Assembly: GCA_946886075.1 (NCBI GenBank) | Contig: CAMPHR010000003.1 | Span: 62,001-126,000, forward strand | Length of the DNA: 64,000 bases | DNA from: an uncultured Novosphingobium sp. | Lineage (GTDB): Bacteria > Pseudomonadota > Alphaproteobacteria > Sphingomonadales > Sphingomonadaceae | Direction: 5' to 3' | Shown here: one piece after another, positions 42,872 through 51,629 of the stretch | Position numbering within the stretch: the first letter of the stretch is position 1 | How the letters are laid out: every line of letters begins with the position of its first letter | The notes under the pieces: model-generated | What the model saw: the letters and a program-made list of their open reading frames with translations, nothing else | Told to the model about the DNA's origin: nothing | Database searches by the model: none | Made by a program: the position numbers and the translations under genes

Positions 42872-43858
42872 TCAGGATGCGGGCTGGAGGGTCAGGAGCA
42901 CCTTGCCCTTCACCTTGCGTTTTTCGAGATGCTGGAGCGCGGCCACTGCGTCGGGCAGGGCGAAGCGCGTGTCGATGACGGGCTTCAACGCGCCTTCGGC
43001 CAGCCAGGCGAGCAGCTGGCGCATGTTCGCGCCCTGCGCGACCGGGTCGGCGCGGACGCTGTTGCCCCAGAGGACGCCGACGGCCGACGCGCTTTTCAAG
43101 AGCAGCAGATTGGCGGGGATGGAAGGAATCTCGCCCCCGGCAAAACCGATGACGAGCAGGCGTCCACCCCAGGCGAGGCTCTTGACCGCGGTCAGGTTCA
43201 TGGGGCCGCCGACCGGATCATAGACGACATCGACGCCCTTTCCGTCGGTCAGCTGCTTGATGCGTTCGCGCAGATCCTCTTGGGCATAGTCGATAAGTTC
43301 ATCCGCCCCTTGTGCCTTGGCGAGCGCAAGCTTTTCCGCGCTGGAGGCGGCGGCGATCACGCGCGCACCCATGCGTTTGCCGAGTTCGACGGCGGTCAGG
43401 CCCACGCCGCCGCCTGCGCCCAGCACCAGCAGCGTTTCGCCGGGCTTCAACTGCGCGCGGTCCTTTAGCGCATGATAGGAGGTGCCATAGGTGATGGAGA
43501 TGCCCGCCGCAACTTCCAGATCGACGCCGTCGGGCACCGGCCAGACCTGCGTTGCGGGCACCCGCACCTGCTCGGCAAAGGCGCCGCTGCCGGTGAAGGC
43601 AATGACGCGGTCTCCAGCAGTGAAGCCTGTCACATCAGCTCCAACGGCGGCGATGCGCCCCGCTGCTTCACTGCCGGGGACGAACGGCAGGGGTGGCTTT
43701 GTCTGATATTTGCCCTGCACGATCAGCACGTCGGGATAGTTTACCCCGGCGGCTGCGACGTCGATCACCACTTCCCCCGGTCCTGCTTGTGGCGCGGGGA
43801 AATCGCCATGTTGCAACTCTTCGACCGGCGCAAACGCGCTGCAGACCATGGCCTTCAC
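42872..43858 (-). CDS. Zinc-less NADPH:quinone oxidoreductase-like MDR
   Basis: 328 aa. I prefer the GTG at 43858 (MKAMVCSAF as initiated) because AAGGAGAG is 6 bases upstream; the upstream ATG at 43876 overlaps that site. N-terminal GroES-like domain with GVNYPDVLIVQGKYQ and no zinc cysteine clusters; nucleotide-binding stretch LLVLGAGGGVGLTAVELGKR. This group reduces quinones or enoyl compounds; 2-enoyl reductase activity would fit the operon. First gene of the minus-strand beta-oxidation operon, 14 bases before the FadB-like gene. Confidence 0.88.
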   Translation of the reverse strand: MKAMVCSAFAPVEELQHGDFPAPQAGPGEVVIDVAAAGVNYPDVLIVQGKYQTKPPLPFVPGSEAAGRIAAVGADVTGFTAGDRVIAFTGSGAFAEQVRVPATQVWPVPDGVDLEVAAGISITYGTSYHALKDRAQLKPGETLLVLGAGGGVGLTAVELGKRMGARVIAAASSAEKLALAKAQGADELIDYAQEDLRERIKQLTDGKGVDVVYDPVGGPMNLTAVKSLAWGGRLLVIGFAGGEIPSIPANLLLLKSASAVGVLWGNSVRADPVAQGANMRQLLAWLAEGALKPVIDTRFALPDAVAALQHLEKRKVKGKVLLTLQPAS

Positions 43859-43982
43859 ATCACTCTCCTTGAACACACCTACCGGGCGTGCGCGGCCAGA
43901 TTAGGCCTTTGGACGCGATGCTACCATTTCGTAATTCCGACGCATGACATCAGAAAAACTGATGGATGGGTCTTAGGAGAAG

Positions 43983-44888
43983 CTATTTTCCTGATTCGCC
44001 CGATTGTTCGCCCCATTGGCGGGCAAATTCGTCAAAGGCGCGGCAGGCTTGAGGTTGCTGAGTGTCGCGGCGATTCACGAGGCTTATGATGCGGGTGAAA
44101 TGCAGCTCGGGCACCGGCAGTTCGACCAGTTCGCCGCGCGCCAGCTCATCGGCGACCGTCAGGCTGGACAGGCAGGCGAGCACGGCGCCATCACGGACGA
44201 TGCGCTTGATGGCTTCGACGCTTTCGCCTTCGAACACGATGTTGAGCGAGTTCATGGATTTGAGCGTTTCGACGGTGAAGGAGATGCGCTCGCTGGATAA
44301 TGTCTTTTCGAGCGCCCAAGGCTCGTCCGCCAATTCGGCCAGCGGGACCGCCGGGCGCCCGGCGAGGGGGTGGTCCGGCGCGGCGCATACGACCAGCCGG
44401 TCGCGCAGCCAGGGTTCGGCCTCCAGATAGCTGCTGTTGACCGGCGCGCCGACGAAGCCAACATCGAGCGCCATGTTGCGCACGCCCTCCATCACTTCAT
44501 GAGAGGGCATGATGCGCATTTCGACGCGGACGCCGGGGTGTAGGCGCATGAAGGCGGCGCAAAGGCCGGGGAGGACATAGTCGCCGACCGGGACCGCAGC
44601 GCCGATGCGCAGCCGTCCGCGCACTTCTTCGGGCAGGGAGAGGGATTCAAGGTCCGCGACCTGGACCAATATGCCGCGCGCCATCTCCAGCATCGGGCGA
44701 CCTCGATCGGTCAGCAGCATGCGGCGGCCGGAGCGGGCGAACAGTTGCACGCCCAGATGCGTTTCGAGGTCCTTGAGCGACATGCTCGCCGCCGAGGGGC
44801 TGAGCCCGATCTCGTCAGCCGCGCCCGCCACGCTGCCGGTGCGGGCGACGGCTTCGAATACCGCGATCTGGCGTAAAGTTATCCTCAC
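43983..44888 (-). CDS. LysR family transcriptional regulator
   Basis: 301 aa. The N-terminal HTH is LRQIAVFEAVARTGSVAGAA, DEIGLSPSAASMSLKDLE, THLGVQLFARSGRRM. The periplasmic-binding-like effector domain follows (RGRLRIGAAVPVGDYVLPGL, then LDVGFVGAP). It sits 16 bases after the SRPBCC stop on the same strand, so it may be co-transcribed from the promoter region at 45424-45708, making it the natural candidate to bind the GGTCAA array there. A small hairpin, CATCAG-aaaaa-CTGATG (43948-43964), follows the gene. Confidence 0.92.
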   Translation of the reverse strand: MRITLRQIAVFEAVARTGSVAGAADEIGLSPSAASMSLKDLETHLGVQLFARSGRRMLLTDRGRPMLEMARGILVQVADLESLSLPEEVRGRLRIGAAVPVGDYVLPGLCAAFMRLHPGVRVEMRIMPSHEVMEGVRNMALDVGFVGAPVNSSYLEAEPWLRDRLVVCAAPDHPLAGRPAVPLAELADEPWALEKTLSSERISFTVETLKSMNSLNIVFEGESVEAIKRIVRDGAVLACLSSLTVADELARGELVELPVPELHFTRIISLVNRRDTQQPQACRAFDEFARQWGEQSGESGK

Positions 44889-44904
44889 CCCTTGGCAGCG
44901 GCGA

Positions 44905-45423
44905 TCAGCTTATTTCGCCGCGATGCATCGCTTCGGCGCGTGCCTTGAGCGCCTTGGCCGAGTCGTTGAAGGCGCGCGTCACCCATGGGCCGCAGAAGCG
45001 CATGACATGGATGCCGTTCGGGCCGGTGAAGGCGTCGGTCGACTGATAACGGCACTTTTCGGGACCAAGTTCTTCGATGATCTGATCGCGGCGGGCGGGA
45101 TAGGGCCAGGCTTCACTATCCTTCAGTTCCCATGACAGGAGGCGGCCCGGTTCGAACGCGCAGACATATTCGCAATTGGGCGCCAGCGAGCCGGGATTGG
45201 GATAGTTTACAAGCCGCATATAAACAGGCGCGCCCATCTCCAGCGTGGATTCCGCCCACACGCAGAAAGGGTTCCATTCGCCGTAGCGCGGCATGTCGGT
45301 CAAGACCTGCCACACCACCATTGCGGGCGCTTCGATTTCGATAGGGTCGGATGCAACCAGGGTTGCGGGATCATAGACCTTGAAGGGATCGAAGCGATCA
45401 GCGGTCAGGGTTTGCGTGGACAT
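44905..45423 (-). CDS. SRPBCC (START/Bet v1-like) ligand-binding protein
   Basis: 172 aa from ATG 45423 with AAGGAGAAGAGG upstream; the longer start at 45540 is unsupported. It reads IEIEAPAMVVWQVLTDMPRY, then GEWNPFCVWAESTLEMG, the pattern of polyketide-cyclase-type SRPBCC proteins that enclose hydrophobic ligands. C-terminal helix NDSAKALKARAEAM. It may bind or cyclise a pathway intermediate. It is divergent from the GMC oxidoreductase gene and next to the LysR gene. Confidence 0.83.
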   Translation of the reverse strand: MSTQTLTADRFDPFKVYDPATLVASDPIEIEAPAMVVWQVLTDMPRYGEWNPFCVWAESTLEMGAPVYMRLVNYPNPGSLAPNCEYVCAFEPGRLLSWELKDSEAWPYPARRDQIIEELGPEKCRYQSTDAFTGPNGIHVMRFCGPWVTRAFNDSAKALKARAEAMHRGEIS

Positions 45424-45541
45424 CCTCTTCTCCTTGATATGCGAACCGGCAGCCGTGACGCCACGATTTAGCAACGCGAATATCGCAGGGTGCGCCATGT
45501 ACTGCGCTGGTTTGCGTAAACAATAGCAGCGGGTGTTCACC

Positions 45542-45595
45542 GGTCAATGGCGCTAGGCGGGTCAAATCCGGCTTGACCTCGGTATGATATTGACC
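45542..45595. promoter_or_regulatory. Nested array of four GGTCAA half-sites
   Basis: GGTCAA at 45542 and 45560; TTGACC at 45573 and 45590. Outer and inner pairs share one centre (about 45569), with gaps of 12, 7 and 11 bases. It lies in the 285-base gap between divergent SRPBCC-LysR and GMC genes. Two dimer sites or one cooperative tetramer site for LysR would fit. Nothing else is recognised in this gap. Confidence 0.5.
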
Positions 45596-45708
45596 AATTC
45601 AGCGCGCAAGACGTCGTCCGCGTTTCCGCCCGCACCGGCATCCGCCGAGTCCCTGCGCCGTGACATCGCAGAAGATAATGGACGTTGGACAGTGGCACGG
45701 GAGAGATC

Positions 45709-47301
45709 ATGGCCGACAGTTACGACTTCATCATCGCGGGCGGCGGGTCGGCGGGATGTGCGCTGGCCGGGCGCCTGTCGGAAAATCCGCGCAACCGCGT
45801 GCTGCTGCTGGAAGCCGGCGGCAAGGATAACAGCGTGTTCATCCATGCGCCGGGCGGGCTGCTGCCGATCATGTATCGCGGCATGTTCCAGTGGATGCAT
45901 GTCAGCGTGCCACAGGCCAATGCGGGCGGACGGCAGATGTACACTCCGCGCGGCAAGGTGCTGGGCGGATCGTCCTCCATCAACGGCATGGTCTATGACC
46001 GGGGCGCTGCGGCGGACTATGATGGTTGGCGGCAGTTGGGGAATGAAGGGTGGAGCTATGAAGATGTGCTCCCCTATTTCAAGAAGCTGGAGGATTTCCA
46101 GCCCGGCGGCGAGGAAGGCTATCATGGTCGGGGTGGGCCGGTGCTAGTCACGCGGCCGGGCATCCACAATCCGCTCGCCAAGGCGTTCCGCGATGCATCG
46201 ATCGCGGCGGGCGTACCCTATAATGACGACCCCAGCGGATCGCAGCGCGAGGGCGTGGTGCCCGCCGATGTCACCGCGTCTGCGGGGCGGCGATGGAGCG
46301 CGGCGCGCGCTTATCTGACGCCTGCGCTCAAACGGCCGAACTTGCGCGTCATTACCGGCGCCAATGTCGAGCGGGTGATCGTGGAGGACGGGCGCGCAAC
46401 TGGCGTCAGCTGGCGGCGCGCCGGACAGCTTGAACAGGCGAACGCGACGCGCGAGGTCATCCTGTCGGCAGGCGCCATCCATTCGCCCTGGATATTGATG
46501 CTGTCCGGCATCGGTGACGCGGACCATCTGCGTCAGGTCGGCGCGCCGGTGGTGCATCACTTGCCCGGCGTCGGTCAGAATTACCGGGATCATGTCGCGG
46601 TCAGCGTGAAGCAATATTGCACGCAGCCGGTTTCGCTCTTCAACGTCTTCCACCCGCTGGTCGCGGCGAAGGCCGTCGCCAACTTCCTACTGTTCCGCAA
46701 GGGGCCGCTGGCCAGTCCTCCCGCGGAGATCGGCGCTTATTTGAAGACCATGCCGGGCGCGGAATATCCCGACGTGAAGGTGCATTTCGCGATGGCCCTT
46801 TATGAGGCGATGGGGCGCAAGCTTATCATGGATCATGGCTATTTCGCGCATATCGACCTGCTGAACCCGGAAAGCGTGGGCGAGATAAAGCTGACGGGAG
46901 CGGATGCGTCCGCGCCGCTGTCGATCGACCCCAACATCCTTTCGACGGCCAACGACATGGCGATGGGCCGCGCCGCGATCCGTGCGGTGCGCAACATCTT
47001 CGCGCAGGCGCCCTTCGATCCGTTCCGCGGCGAGGAACTGGCGCCGGGCGCAAGCATCCAGTCGGATGACGAGCTGGACGCCTATCTGCGCGAGACCGCC
47101 ATTTCCGACATTCATGCCGTGGGCACCTGCCGCATGGGACATGATCCGATGGCGGTCGTCGATCCACAGCTGCGGGTGCGCGGCATTGCAGGGCTGCGCG
47201 TCGTCGATGCATCGGTCATGCCGCGCGTGCCTGGAGGGAACACCAATGTCCCTACGATGATGGTGGCCGAGAAGGCGGCGGACATGATTCTAAAAGCCTG
47301 A
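45709..47301 (+). CDS. GMC family FAD-dependent alcohol oxidoreductase
   Basis: 530 aa from ATG 45709 after GGGAGAG. FAD motif [19 protein letters not shown] with EAGGKD; GMC signature [18 protein letters not shown]; second signature [15 protein letters not shown]; catalytic H469 in HAVGTCRMG and N511 in [10 protein letters not shown]. Resembles choline dehydrogenase-type and long-chain or terpene alcohol dehydrogenases, oxidising a primary alcohol to aldehyde. It heads a plus-strand run with three SDRs and is divergent from SRPBCC-LysR with shared candidate operators. Confidence 0.92.
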   Translation: MADSYDFIIAGGGSAGCALAGRLSENPRNRVLLLEAGGKDNSVFIHAPGGLLPIMYRGMFQWMHVSVPQANAGGRQMYTPRGKVLGGSSSINGMVYDRGAAADYDGWRQLGNEGWSYEDVLPYFKKLEDFQPGGEEGYHGRGGPVLVTRPGIHNPLAKAFRDASIAAGVPYNDDPSGSQREGVVPADVTASAGRRWSAARAYLTPALKRPNLRVITGANVERVIVEDGRATGVSWRRAGQLEQANATREVILSAGAIHSPWILMLSGIGDADHLRQVGAPVVHHLPGVGQNYRDHVAVSVKQYCTQPVSLFNVFHPLVAAKAVANFLLFRKGPLASPPAEIGAYLKTMPGAEYPDVKVHFAMALYEAMGRKLIMDHGYFAHIDLLNPESVGEIKLTGADASAPLSIDPNILSTANDMAMGRAAIRAVRNIFAQAPFDPFRGEELAPGASIQSDDELDAYLRETAISDIHAVGTCRMGHDPMAVVDPQLRVRGIAGLRVVDASVMPRVPGGNTNVPTMMVAEKAADMILKA

Positions 47302-47334
47302 CGCACTTGCGATCGGGACAATGAGGAGAGGCCG

Positions 47335-48279
47335 ATGTCTGAACTGCGTTTCGAGGGTAAAGTGGCGATCGTCACGGGTGCGGGAGGCGGCCTGGGCAAG
47401 GCCTATGCGGAGCTGCTCGCGGCGCGCGGGGCCAGGGTGCTGGTCAACGACCTTGGCGGCAATTTTCAGGGCGAGGGCAAGGATCAGGGCTATGCCGACG
47501 CGGCGGCGCGCGAGATGCGCGATGCTGGCGGCATTGCAGAGGCGAATGGCGACAGCGTCGCGACATCGGCAGGGGCCGAGGCGATCGTGCAGGATGCGCT
47601 GACGCGCTGGGGCCGTGTCGACATATTGGTCAATAACGCGGGCATCGTCAGCGCATCGGGCACCCTGTCCTCCGTGACTGACGAGCAGTGGGAAAAGGAC
47701 ATGGCGGTGTCGGCCAGCGGCACCTTTTACCTGTGCCGTGCCGTCTGGGACGGAATGCTGGGACGCAATTTCGGGCGGATCGTCAACATCTCGTCCGGGT
47801 CATGGTTCGGCATGGGAAGTGCGGTGCCCTACCCGGCGGCCAAGGGAGCGGTGTGGGCCATGACGCGCGGCCTCGCCGCCGCGACGCAGGCGCAGGGCAA
47901 GGACGTCAAGATCAATGCTGTCATGCCGATCGCGGGCAGCCGGATGACCCAGCTTATGGGACCGGAAATTCACGGCCTGATGGAGCGAGACTTCCCCGCG
48001 CGCGCGGTCGCGCCGGTCGTGGCTATGCTGGCCCATGACAGCGCGCCCTGCAATGGCGAGATGTTCACGGCGGGCGGTGGGGGCTATACGCGCGTGTTCG
48101 CGGGCGTCACCCGGGGCTATCGCGCGACCGACAAGGACTGGACTCCTGAAACGGCGCTTGCACAATTTGACGCAGTGATGGACACGAGCGGCTTCCACAT
48201 CCCCGCGGGGTCGATGGACGAAGCCGCCCTTTATACCTCGGACGTGCCCTGGGACGCGTTCAAGGCCTTTATTCAGTAA
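47335..48279 (+). CDS. SDR resembling the (R)-3-hydroxyacyl-CoA dehydrogenase domain of MFE-2
   Basis: 314 aa with GAGGAGAGG upstream. It opens [40 protein letters not shown], then [21 protein letters not shown] and [14 protein letters not shown] [15 protein letters not shown]. The extended NDLGG insertion and the AGSRMT motif are hallmarks of peroxisomal MFE-2/HSD17B4-type dehydrogenases and their bacterial counterparts. Oxidation of a (3R)-hydroxyacyl-CoA or 17-hydroxysteroid-like alcohol is the likely reaction. It is the second gene of the GMC-led run. Confidence 0.87.
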   Translation: MSELRFEGKVAIVTGAGGGLGKAYAELLAARGARVLVNDLGGNFQGEGKDQGYADAAAREMRDAGGIAEANGDSVATSAGAEAIVQDALTRWGRVDILVNNAGIVSASGTLSSVTDEQWEKDMAVSASGTFYLCRAVWDGMLGRNFGRIVNISSGSWFGMGSAVPYPAAKGAVWAMTRGLAAATQAQGKDVKINAVMPIAGSRMTQLMGPEIHGLMERDFPARAVAPVVAMLAHDSAPCNGEMFTAGGGGYTRVFAGVTRGYRATDKDWTPETALAQFDAVMDTSGFHIPAGSMDEAALYTSDVPWDAFKAFIQ

Positions 48280-48307
48280 GTTTGTTCAGCAAGGAAGAGC
48301 AGGAATC

Positions 48308-49102
48308 ATGACTGGCAGGTTGCAAGACAAGGTCGCCATCGTCACCGGCGGTGCGCGTGGCATGGGCGAAGCGACGATCCGCCTGCTCGCCCGCGAAGGC
48401 GCGAAGGTGGTCATCGCCGACGTGCTGGAGGCTGAAGGCCAGGCACTGGCCGCTGACATTGGCGATGCCGCGATGTTCCAGCGCCTCGACGTGTCGGACG
48501 AAGCCAGTTGGACCGCGCTGGTTGATGCCGTGATCGCCCGCCATGGCCGGATCGATGCGCTGGTCAACAATGCGGCCGTCGTGGCTTTCGGCCCGATCAC
48601 CGATCTGACCGTTGCGGAGATCGACCGCGTTCTGGGCATCAACGTCAAGGGCACGATGCTGGGGCTGAAGCATGTCGGGGCGAAGATGTGCGCCGCCGGG
48701 CGCGGGTCCATCGTCAACATATCGTCGGTGGACGGCCTTCGCGGCGTCAATTCAGTTTCGCTCTACAGCAGCTCCAAATGGGCGGTGCGCGGCTTTACCA
48801 AGAGCGCGGCGCTGGAATTTGGCCATCAGGGCGTGCGCGTCAATTCGGTGCATCCGGGCGGGGTCAACACGGCGATGGGCAATCCGCAGGCGCTGGAAGG
48901 CGATGCGAAGAATTACGGCTATGAACGCGTGCCGTTGCAGCGCATCGGCGAGCCGGAGGAAATCGCCGCCGCCAGCCTCTTCCTCTGTTCGGACGAGGCG
49001 AGCTACATCTGCGGCGCTGAACTGGCGGTCGATGGCGGCTGGGCGGCTGGTTATTACCACCATTATCTGCCCGCTGCGCCTGCTTCGCTGACCTCGATGT
49101 AA
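48308..49102 (+). CDS. SDR of the 3-alpha(20-beta)-hydroxysteroid dehydrogenase-like group
   Basis: 264 aa. GRLQDKVAIVTGGARGMGEA with VVIADVLEAEG, NNAAVV, NISSVDG, Y-SSS-K, VHPGGVNTAM and a C-terminal AVDGGWAAGYYHHYL with an extra proline-rich tail. The opening GGARGMGEA resembles Streptomyces 3alpha,20beta-HSD, a group that also includes many non-steroid enzymes. The Asp in VVIADV indicates NAD. It follows the MFE-2-like SDR by 28 bases and the Shine-Dalgarno GAAGAG is modest. Confidence 0.85.
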   Translation: MTGRLQDKVAIVTGGARGMGEATIRLLAREGAKVVIADVLEAEGQALAADIGDAAMFQRLDVSDEASWTALVDAVIARHGRIDALVNNAAVVAFGPITDLTVAEIDRVLGINVKGTMLGLKHVGAKMCAAGRGSIVNISSVDGLRGVNSVSLYSSSKWAVRGFTKSAALEFGHQGVRVNSVHPGGVNTAMGNPQALEGDAKNYGYERVPLQRIGEPEEIAAASLFLCSDEASYICGAELAVDGGWAAGYYHHYLPAAPASLTSM

Positions 49103-49129
49103 TTCCTTCCCTCTCGGAGAAACTTGAAC

Positions 49130-49984
49130 ATGACTGAAGAAGAAAAGGTCTTTTCGGGCGGCGTCGCCGTCATCACCGGCGCGGGCGCGGGCATCGGCAT
49201 GGGCTTCGCCCGCCGTTGCGGCCAGATCGGCATGACCGTGGTCGTCACCGATATCGACAAGGGCCGCGCCGACAAGGTTGCCGCCGAGATCGTGGCGGCG
49301 GGCGGCAAGGCCGAGGCGATCCAGCTCGACGTGTCAAAGCCGGAAGCGCTCGATGCGCTGGCGCAGGATGTGTTCGACCGGCATGGCGCGGTCCGCCTGC
49401 TGATCAACAATGCGGGCATCGAAACCATCGGCAATGTCTGGGAAATCCCGACCGCACGCTGGGAAACGACGCTGAACGTCAACATCCATGGCGTCGTGCA
49501 TGGCGTGCGCGCATTCGTGCCGCACATGCTGCGCGTCGGTCAGGAAGCATGGATTGCGAACCTCGCCTCCATCGGCTCGTTCGGCCAGATGCCGACCCAG
49601 ACCGCCTATATCATGAGCAAGCACGCCATCCAGTCGTTCAGCGAGTGCCTCTATCTGGAGATGCAGGTCGCCAAGGCGCCGATCAATGTCTGCTCGATCA
49701 TTCCGGGCATGCTGAAGACGAGCATTTTTGACGCGGATGCCGGTGTTGGCGAGCCGGAAAGCGCCGCTGGTCACCGCGCGACCATGGCGCACATGATGGC
49801 CAACTATGGCATGGACCTGGACGAAGGCTGCCGCGTGTTCGTCGAAGGGCTGGCCGCGCGCAAATTCTGGATTTCGAGCCAGCCGGAGATGACCGAACAG
49901 TCGCTCGCAGGCCGCATCGCTTTCTTCCAGGAACAGAGCGATCCGGAGCTGGGCGAACAGCAGCGCGCGCTGCTCGGCATCTGA
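49130..49984 (+). CDS. Short-chain dehydrogenase/reductase, longer type
   Basis: 284 aa from ATG 49130 (GGAGAAAC upstream; a TTG at 49124 is in frame). GGVAVITGAGAGIGMGFARR, VVVTDIDKGRA, NNAGIETIG, NLASIGSFG, Y-IMS-K. The C-terminal 80 residues continue past the usual SDR end with FVEGLAARKFWISSQPEMTE, a feature of SDRs acting on larger ligands. Last gene of the GMC-SDR run, directly before a strong terminator. NAD is suggested by VTDID. Confidence 0.86.
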   Translation: MTEEEKVFSGGVAVITGAGAGIGMGFARRCGQIGMTVVVTDIDKGRADKVAAEIVAAGGKAEAIQLDVSKPEALDALAQDVFDRHGAVRLLINNAGIETIGNVWEIPTARWETTLNVNIHGVVHGVRAFVPHMLRVGQEAWIANLASIGSFGQMPTQTAYIMSKHAIQSFSECLYLEMQVAKAPINVCSIIPGMLKTSIFDADAGVGEPESAAGHRATMAHMMANYGMDLDEGCRVFVEGLAARKFWISSQPEMTEQSLAGRIAFFQEQSDPELGEQQRALLGI

Positions 49985-49990
49985 ACAAGA

Positions 49991-50021
49991 GGCCGGGCGG
50001 GCTGAGGCTCGCCCGGCCTTT
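49991..50021. terminator. Bidirectional hairpin terminator
   Basis: A 12-bp stem, GGCCGGGCGGGC, loop TGAG, GCTCGCCCGGCC (one G-T pair), then TTT, between convergent SDR genes. Confidence 0.8.
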
Positions 50022-50026
50022 CCCTG

Positions 50027-50800
50027 TCAGGCTTTTGCCGCTTCTTCCTTGACGATTTCCAGGAACAGCGGCCGTTCGCCGCCGCCATGGACTTCAAAGC
50101 GCGCGCCGCTGACATAGGCGGCGGACGGCGAGCCCAGAAACACCACTGCTTCGGCAATGTCGCTGCCCCGGCCCATGCGCTTCAACGGAATCGACGACGC
50201 GATCCGATCCTGCGCCGTCTGCGTGCCATAGGTCATTTCCGCCGTCTCGGTCTCGATCAAGCCGACGATGATGGCGTTGACCCGCACATCCGGCCCCCAT
50301 TCCTGCGCCAGGCTGGTGGTGAGGCTGAGCAGGCCAGCCTTCGCCGCGCCATAGATCGCCGTATCGGGCGAGGGCCGCGCGCCCGAAACGCTGGCGATGT
50401 TGACGATCGATCCGCCCACGGCCTTCAGGTGGGGATAGGCAGCCTGCGCCACATGCAGCGGCGCGAGCAGGTTCAATTGCAGGATACGCTCGGAAAAGCG
50501 CGGGCTGGCCGTTGCAGCGTCGGCCTGTGGCGATCCGCCCGCATTATTGACCACCAGGTCGATGCGGCCATGACGCGCGACAAGCTGGGCAATCCAGTCG
50601 GAGACCGCTGCCGGATCGCGAATGTCGCAGGATGCGAATTCCGCGGTCTTTCCCTCGGCCCCGATCGGTTCATCCGGAGCGGTGCGCCCGCAGGTCGCCA
50701 CCGCATAGCCTTCGGCCAGCAAACGCCGGACGATCGCCGCGCCGATGCCGCGCGTACCGCCTGTGACGATCGCAAACTTGCCAACTCCCGTTTCGCCCAC
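50027..50800 (-). CDS. Short-chain dehydrogenase/reductase
   Basis: 257 aa. FAIVTGGTRGIGAAIVRRL, VATCGRTAPD (Arg suggests NADP), NNAGGSPQADAATAS, NIASVSG, Y-GAA-K and the C-terminal FEVHGGGERPLFLEIVK. The GGSPQADAATASPRF loop is typical of a group of SDRs found in steroid and cyclic-alcohol loci. Alone on the minus strand, divergent from the SnoaL-like gene at 50977 across a 176-base promoter gap and convergent with the SDR run. Confidence 0.87.
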   Translation of the reverse strand: MGETGVGKFAIVTGGTRGIGAAIVRRLLAEGYAVATCGRTAPDEPIGAEGKTAEFASCDIRDPAAVSDWIAQLVARHGRIDLVVNNAGGSPQADAATASPRFSERILQLNLLAPLHVAQAAYPHLKAVGGSIVNIASVSGARPSPDTAIYGAAKAGLLSLTTSLAQEWGPDVRVNAIIVGLIETETAEMTYGTQTAQDRIASSIPLKRMGRGSDIAEAVVFLGSPSAAYVSGARFEVHGGGERPLFLEIVKEEAAKA

Positions 50801-50824
50801 GGCCCTATCCTTTCTTTCTGAGAA

Positions 50825-50841
50825 ATGCGCAGCGGGCGCAT
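50825..50841. promoter_or_regulatory. Inverted repeat ATGCGC-agcgg-GCGCAT in divergent promoter
   Basis: Perfect 6-bp arms in the gap between the SDR (-) and SnoaL-like (+) genes, 25 bases from the SDR start. Candidate operator for the SDR gene. Confidence 0.3.
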
Positions 50842-50976
50842 CGCATGGTTAGGCTCCATACTCAATCCGCGCCATCTTTCGCCAGACATAATGCAGTGGT
50901 CATTGCAGATTGTTACGCAGATCGGGTATAGGGGATGCATAACAAGCGCATATCGCGTCACATATGGAGAGGTTTG

Positions 50977-51510
50977 ATGGCTTATACTGTGCAGCAGCTC
51001 AGCGATCTGGAAGATATCCGGACCCTCAAGCATCGTTATTTCCGGGGAATCGACACGGCCGATCTGACGCTGCTTGGCACGCTCTTCACCAACGATCTGA
51101 CCGTCGATTATCGCGGCGGCACCTATCGCGTCCGGCTCGAAGGCAGAGACAATATGCTGGAGTTCCTGGCGAACAGCTTCCATTCCGGCGCGGTCGCCAT
51201 GCATCATGGACATATGCCCGAAATCACCCTGACGGGCGAAAATGCCGCCGAAGGGATCTGGTATCTGGAGGATATCTTCATCGATGTGGAGCGCAGCAGC
51301 CACACGATCGGCAGCGCCATTTATCGCGACGTCTATCGGCGCGAAGATGGCGTGTGGAAGATCGCACGCACCGAATATGATCGCGTATTCGAGATGATCC
51401 GCCCGCTGGCGGCAGACGCGCAGATCACCTCGCACCATCTCGCCACCGCAGGCCGCAAGCCCGAGCAGCGCAGCGACATCAGCCACCTGATTGAATGGGA
51501 AGCAGCCTGA
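50977..51510 (+). CDS. SnoaL-like (NTF2-fold, SnoaL_4) protein
   Basis: 177 aa from ATG 50977 with GGAGAGG upstream. It reads LSDLEDIRTLKHRYFRGIDT, LFTNDLTVDYRGGTY, then MHHGHMPEITLTGENAAEGI and YRDVYRREDGVWKIARTEYD. The placement of Tyr, Asp and His in the pocket resembles scytalone dehydratase-like SnoaL_4 proteins. Possible role: dehydratase or isomerase. It is upstream of the second TonB receptor, separated by a hairpin, and divergent from an SDR gene. Confidence 0.85.
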   Translation: MAYTVQQLSDLEDIRTLKHRYFRGIDTADLTLLGTLFTNDLTVDYRGGTYRVRLEGRDNMLEFLANSFHSGAVAMHHGHMPEITLTGENAAEGIWYLEDIFIDVERSSHTIGSAIYRDVYRREDGVWKIARTEYDRVFEMIRPLAADAQITSHHLATAGRKPEQRSDISHLIEWEAA

Positions 51511-51531
51511 AACACAGGTGATGCACTGGCG

Positions 51532-51560
51532 CCACAGCTGGGTCATTTTCCCGGCTGTGG
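51532..51560 (+). terminator. Hairpin between SnoaL-like and TonB receptor genes
   Basis: CCACAGCTGGG, loop TCATTTT, CCCGGCTGTGG; an 11-bp stem with one G-T pair. There is no T tract after it, so attenuation or differential expression is as likely as full termination. Confidence 0.5.
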
Positions 51561-51629
51561 CTGGAGAATTAGAAAGCGGGCGCTACAGTGACCCGCCAGA
51601 ACAGAATGACGCTTTTTGGGGAGGGAAGC

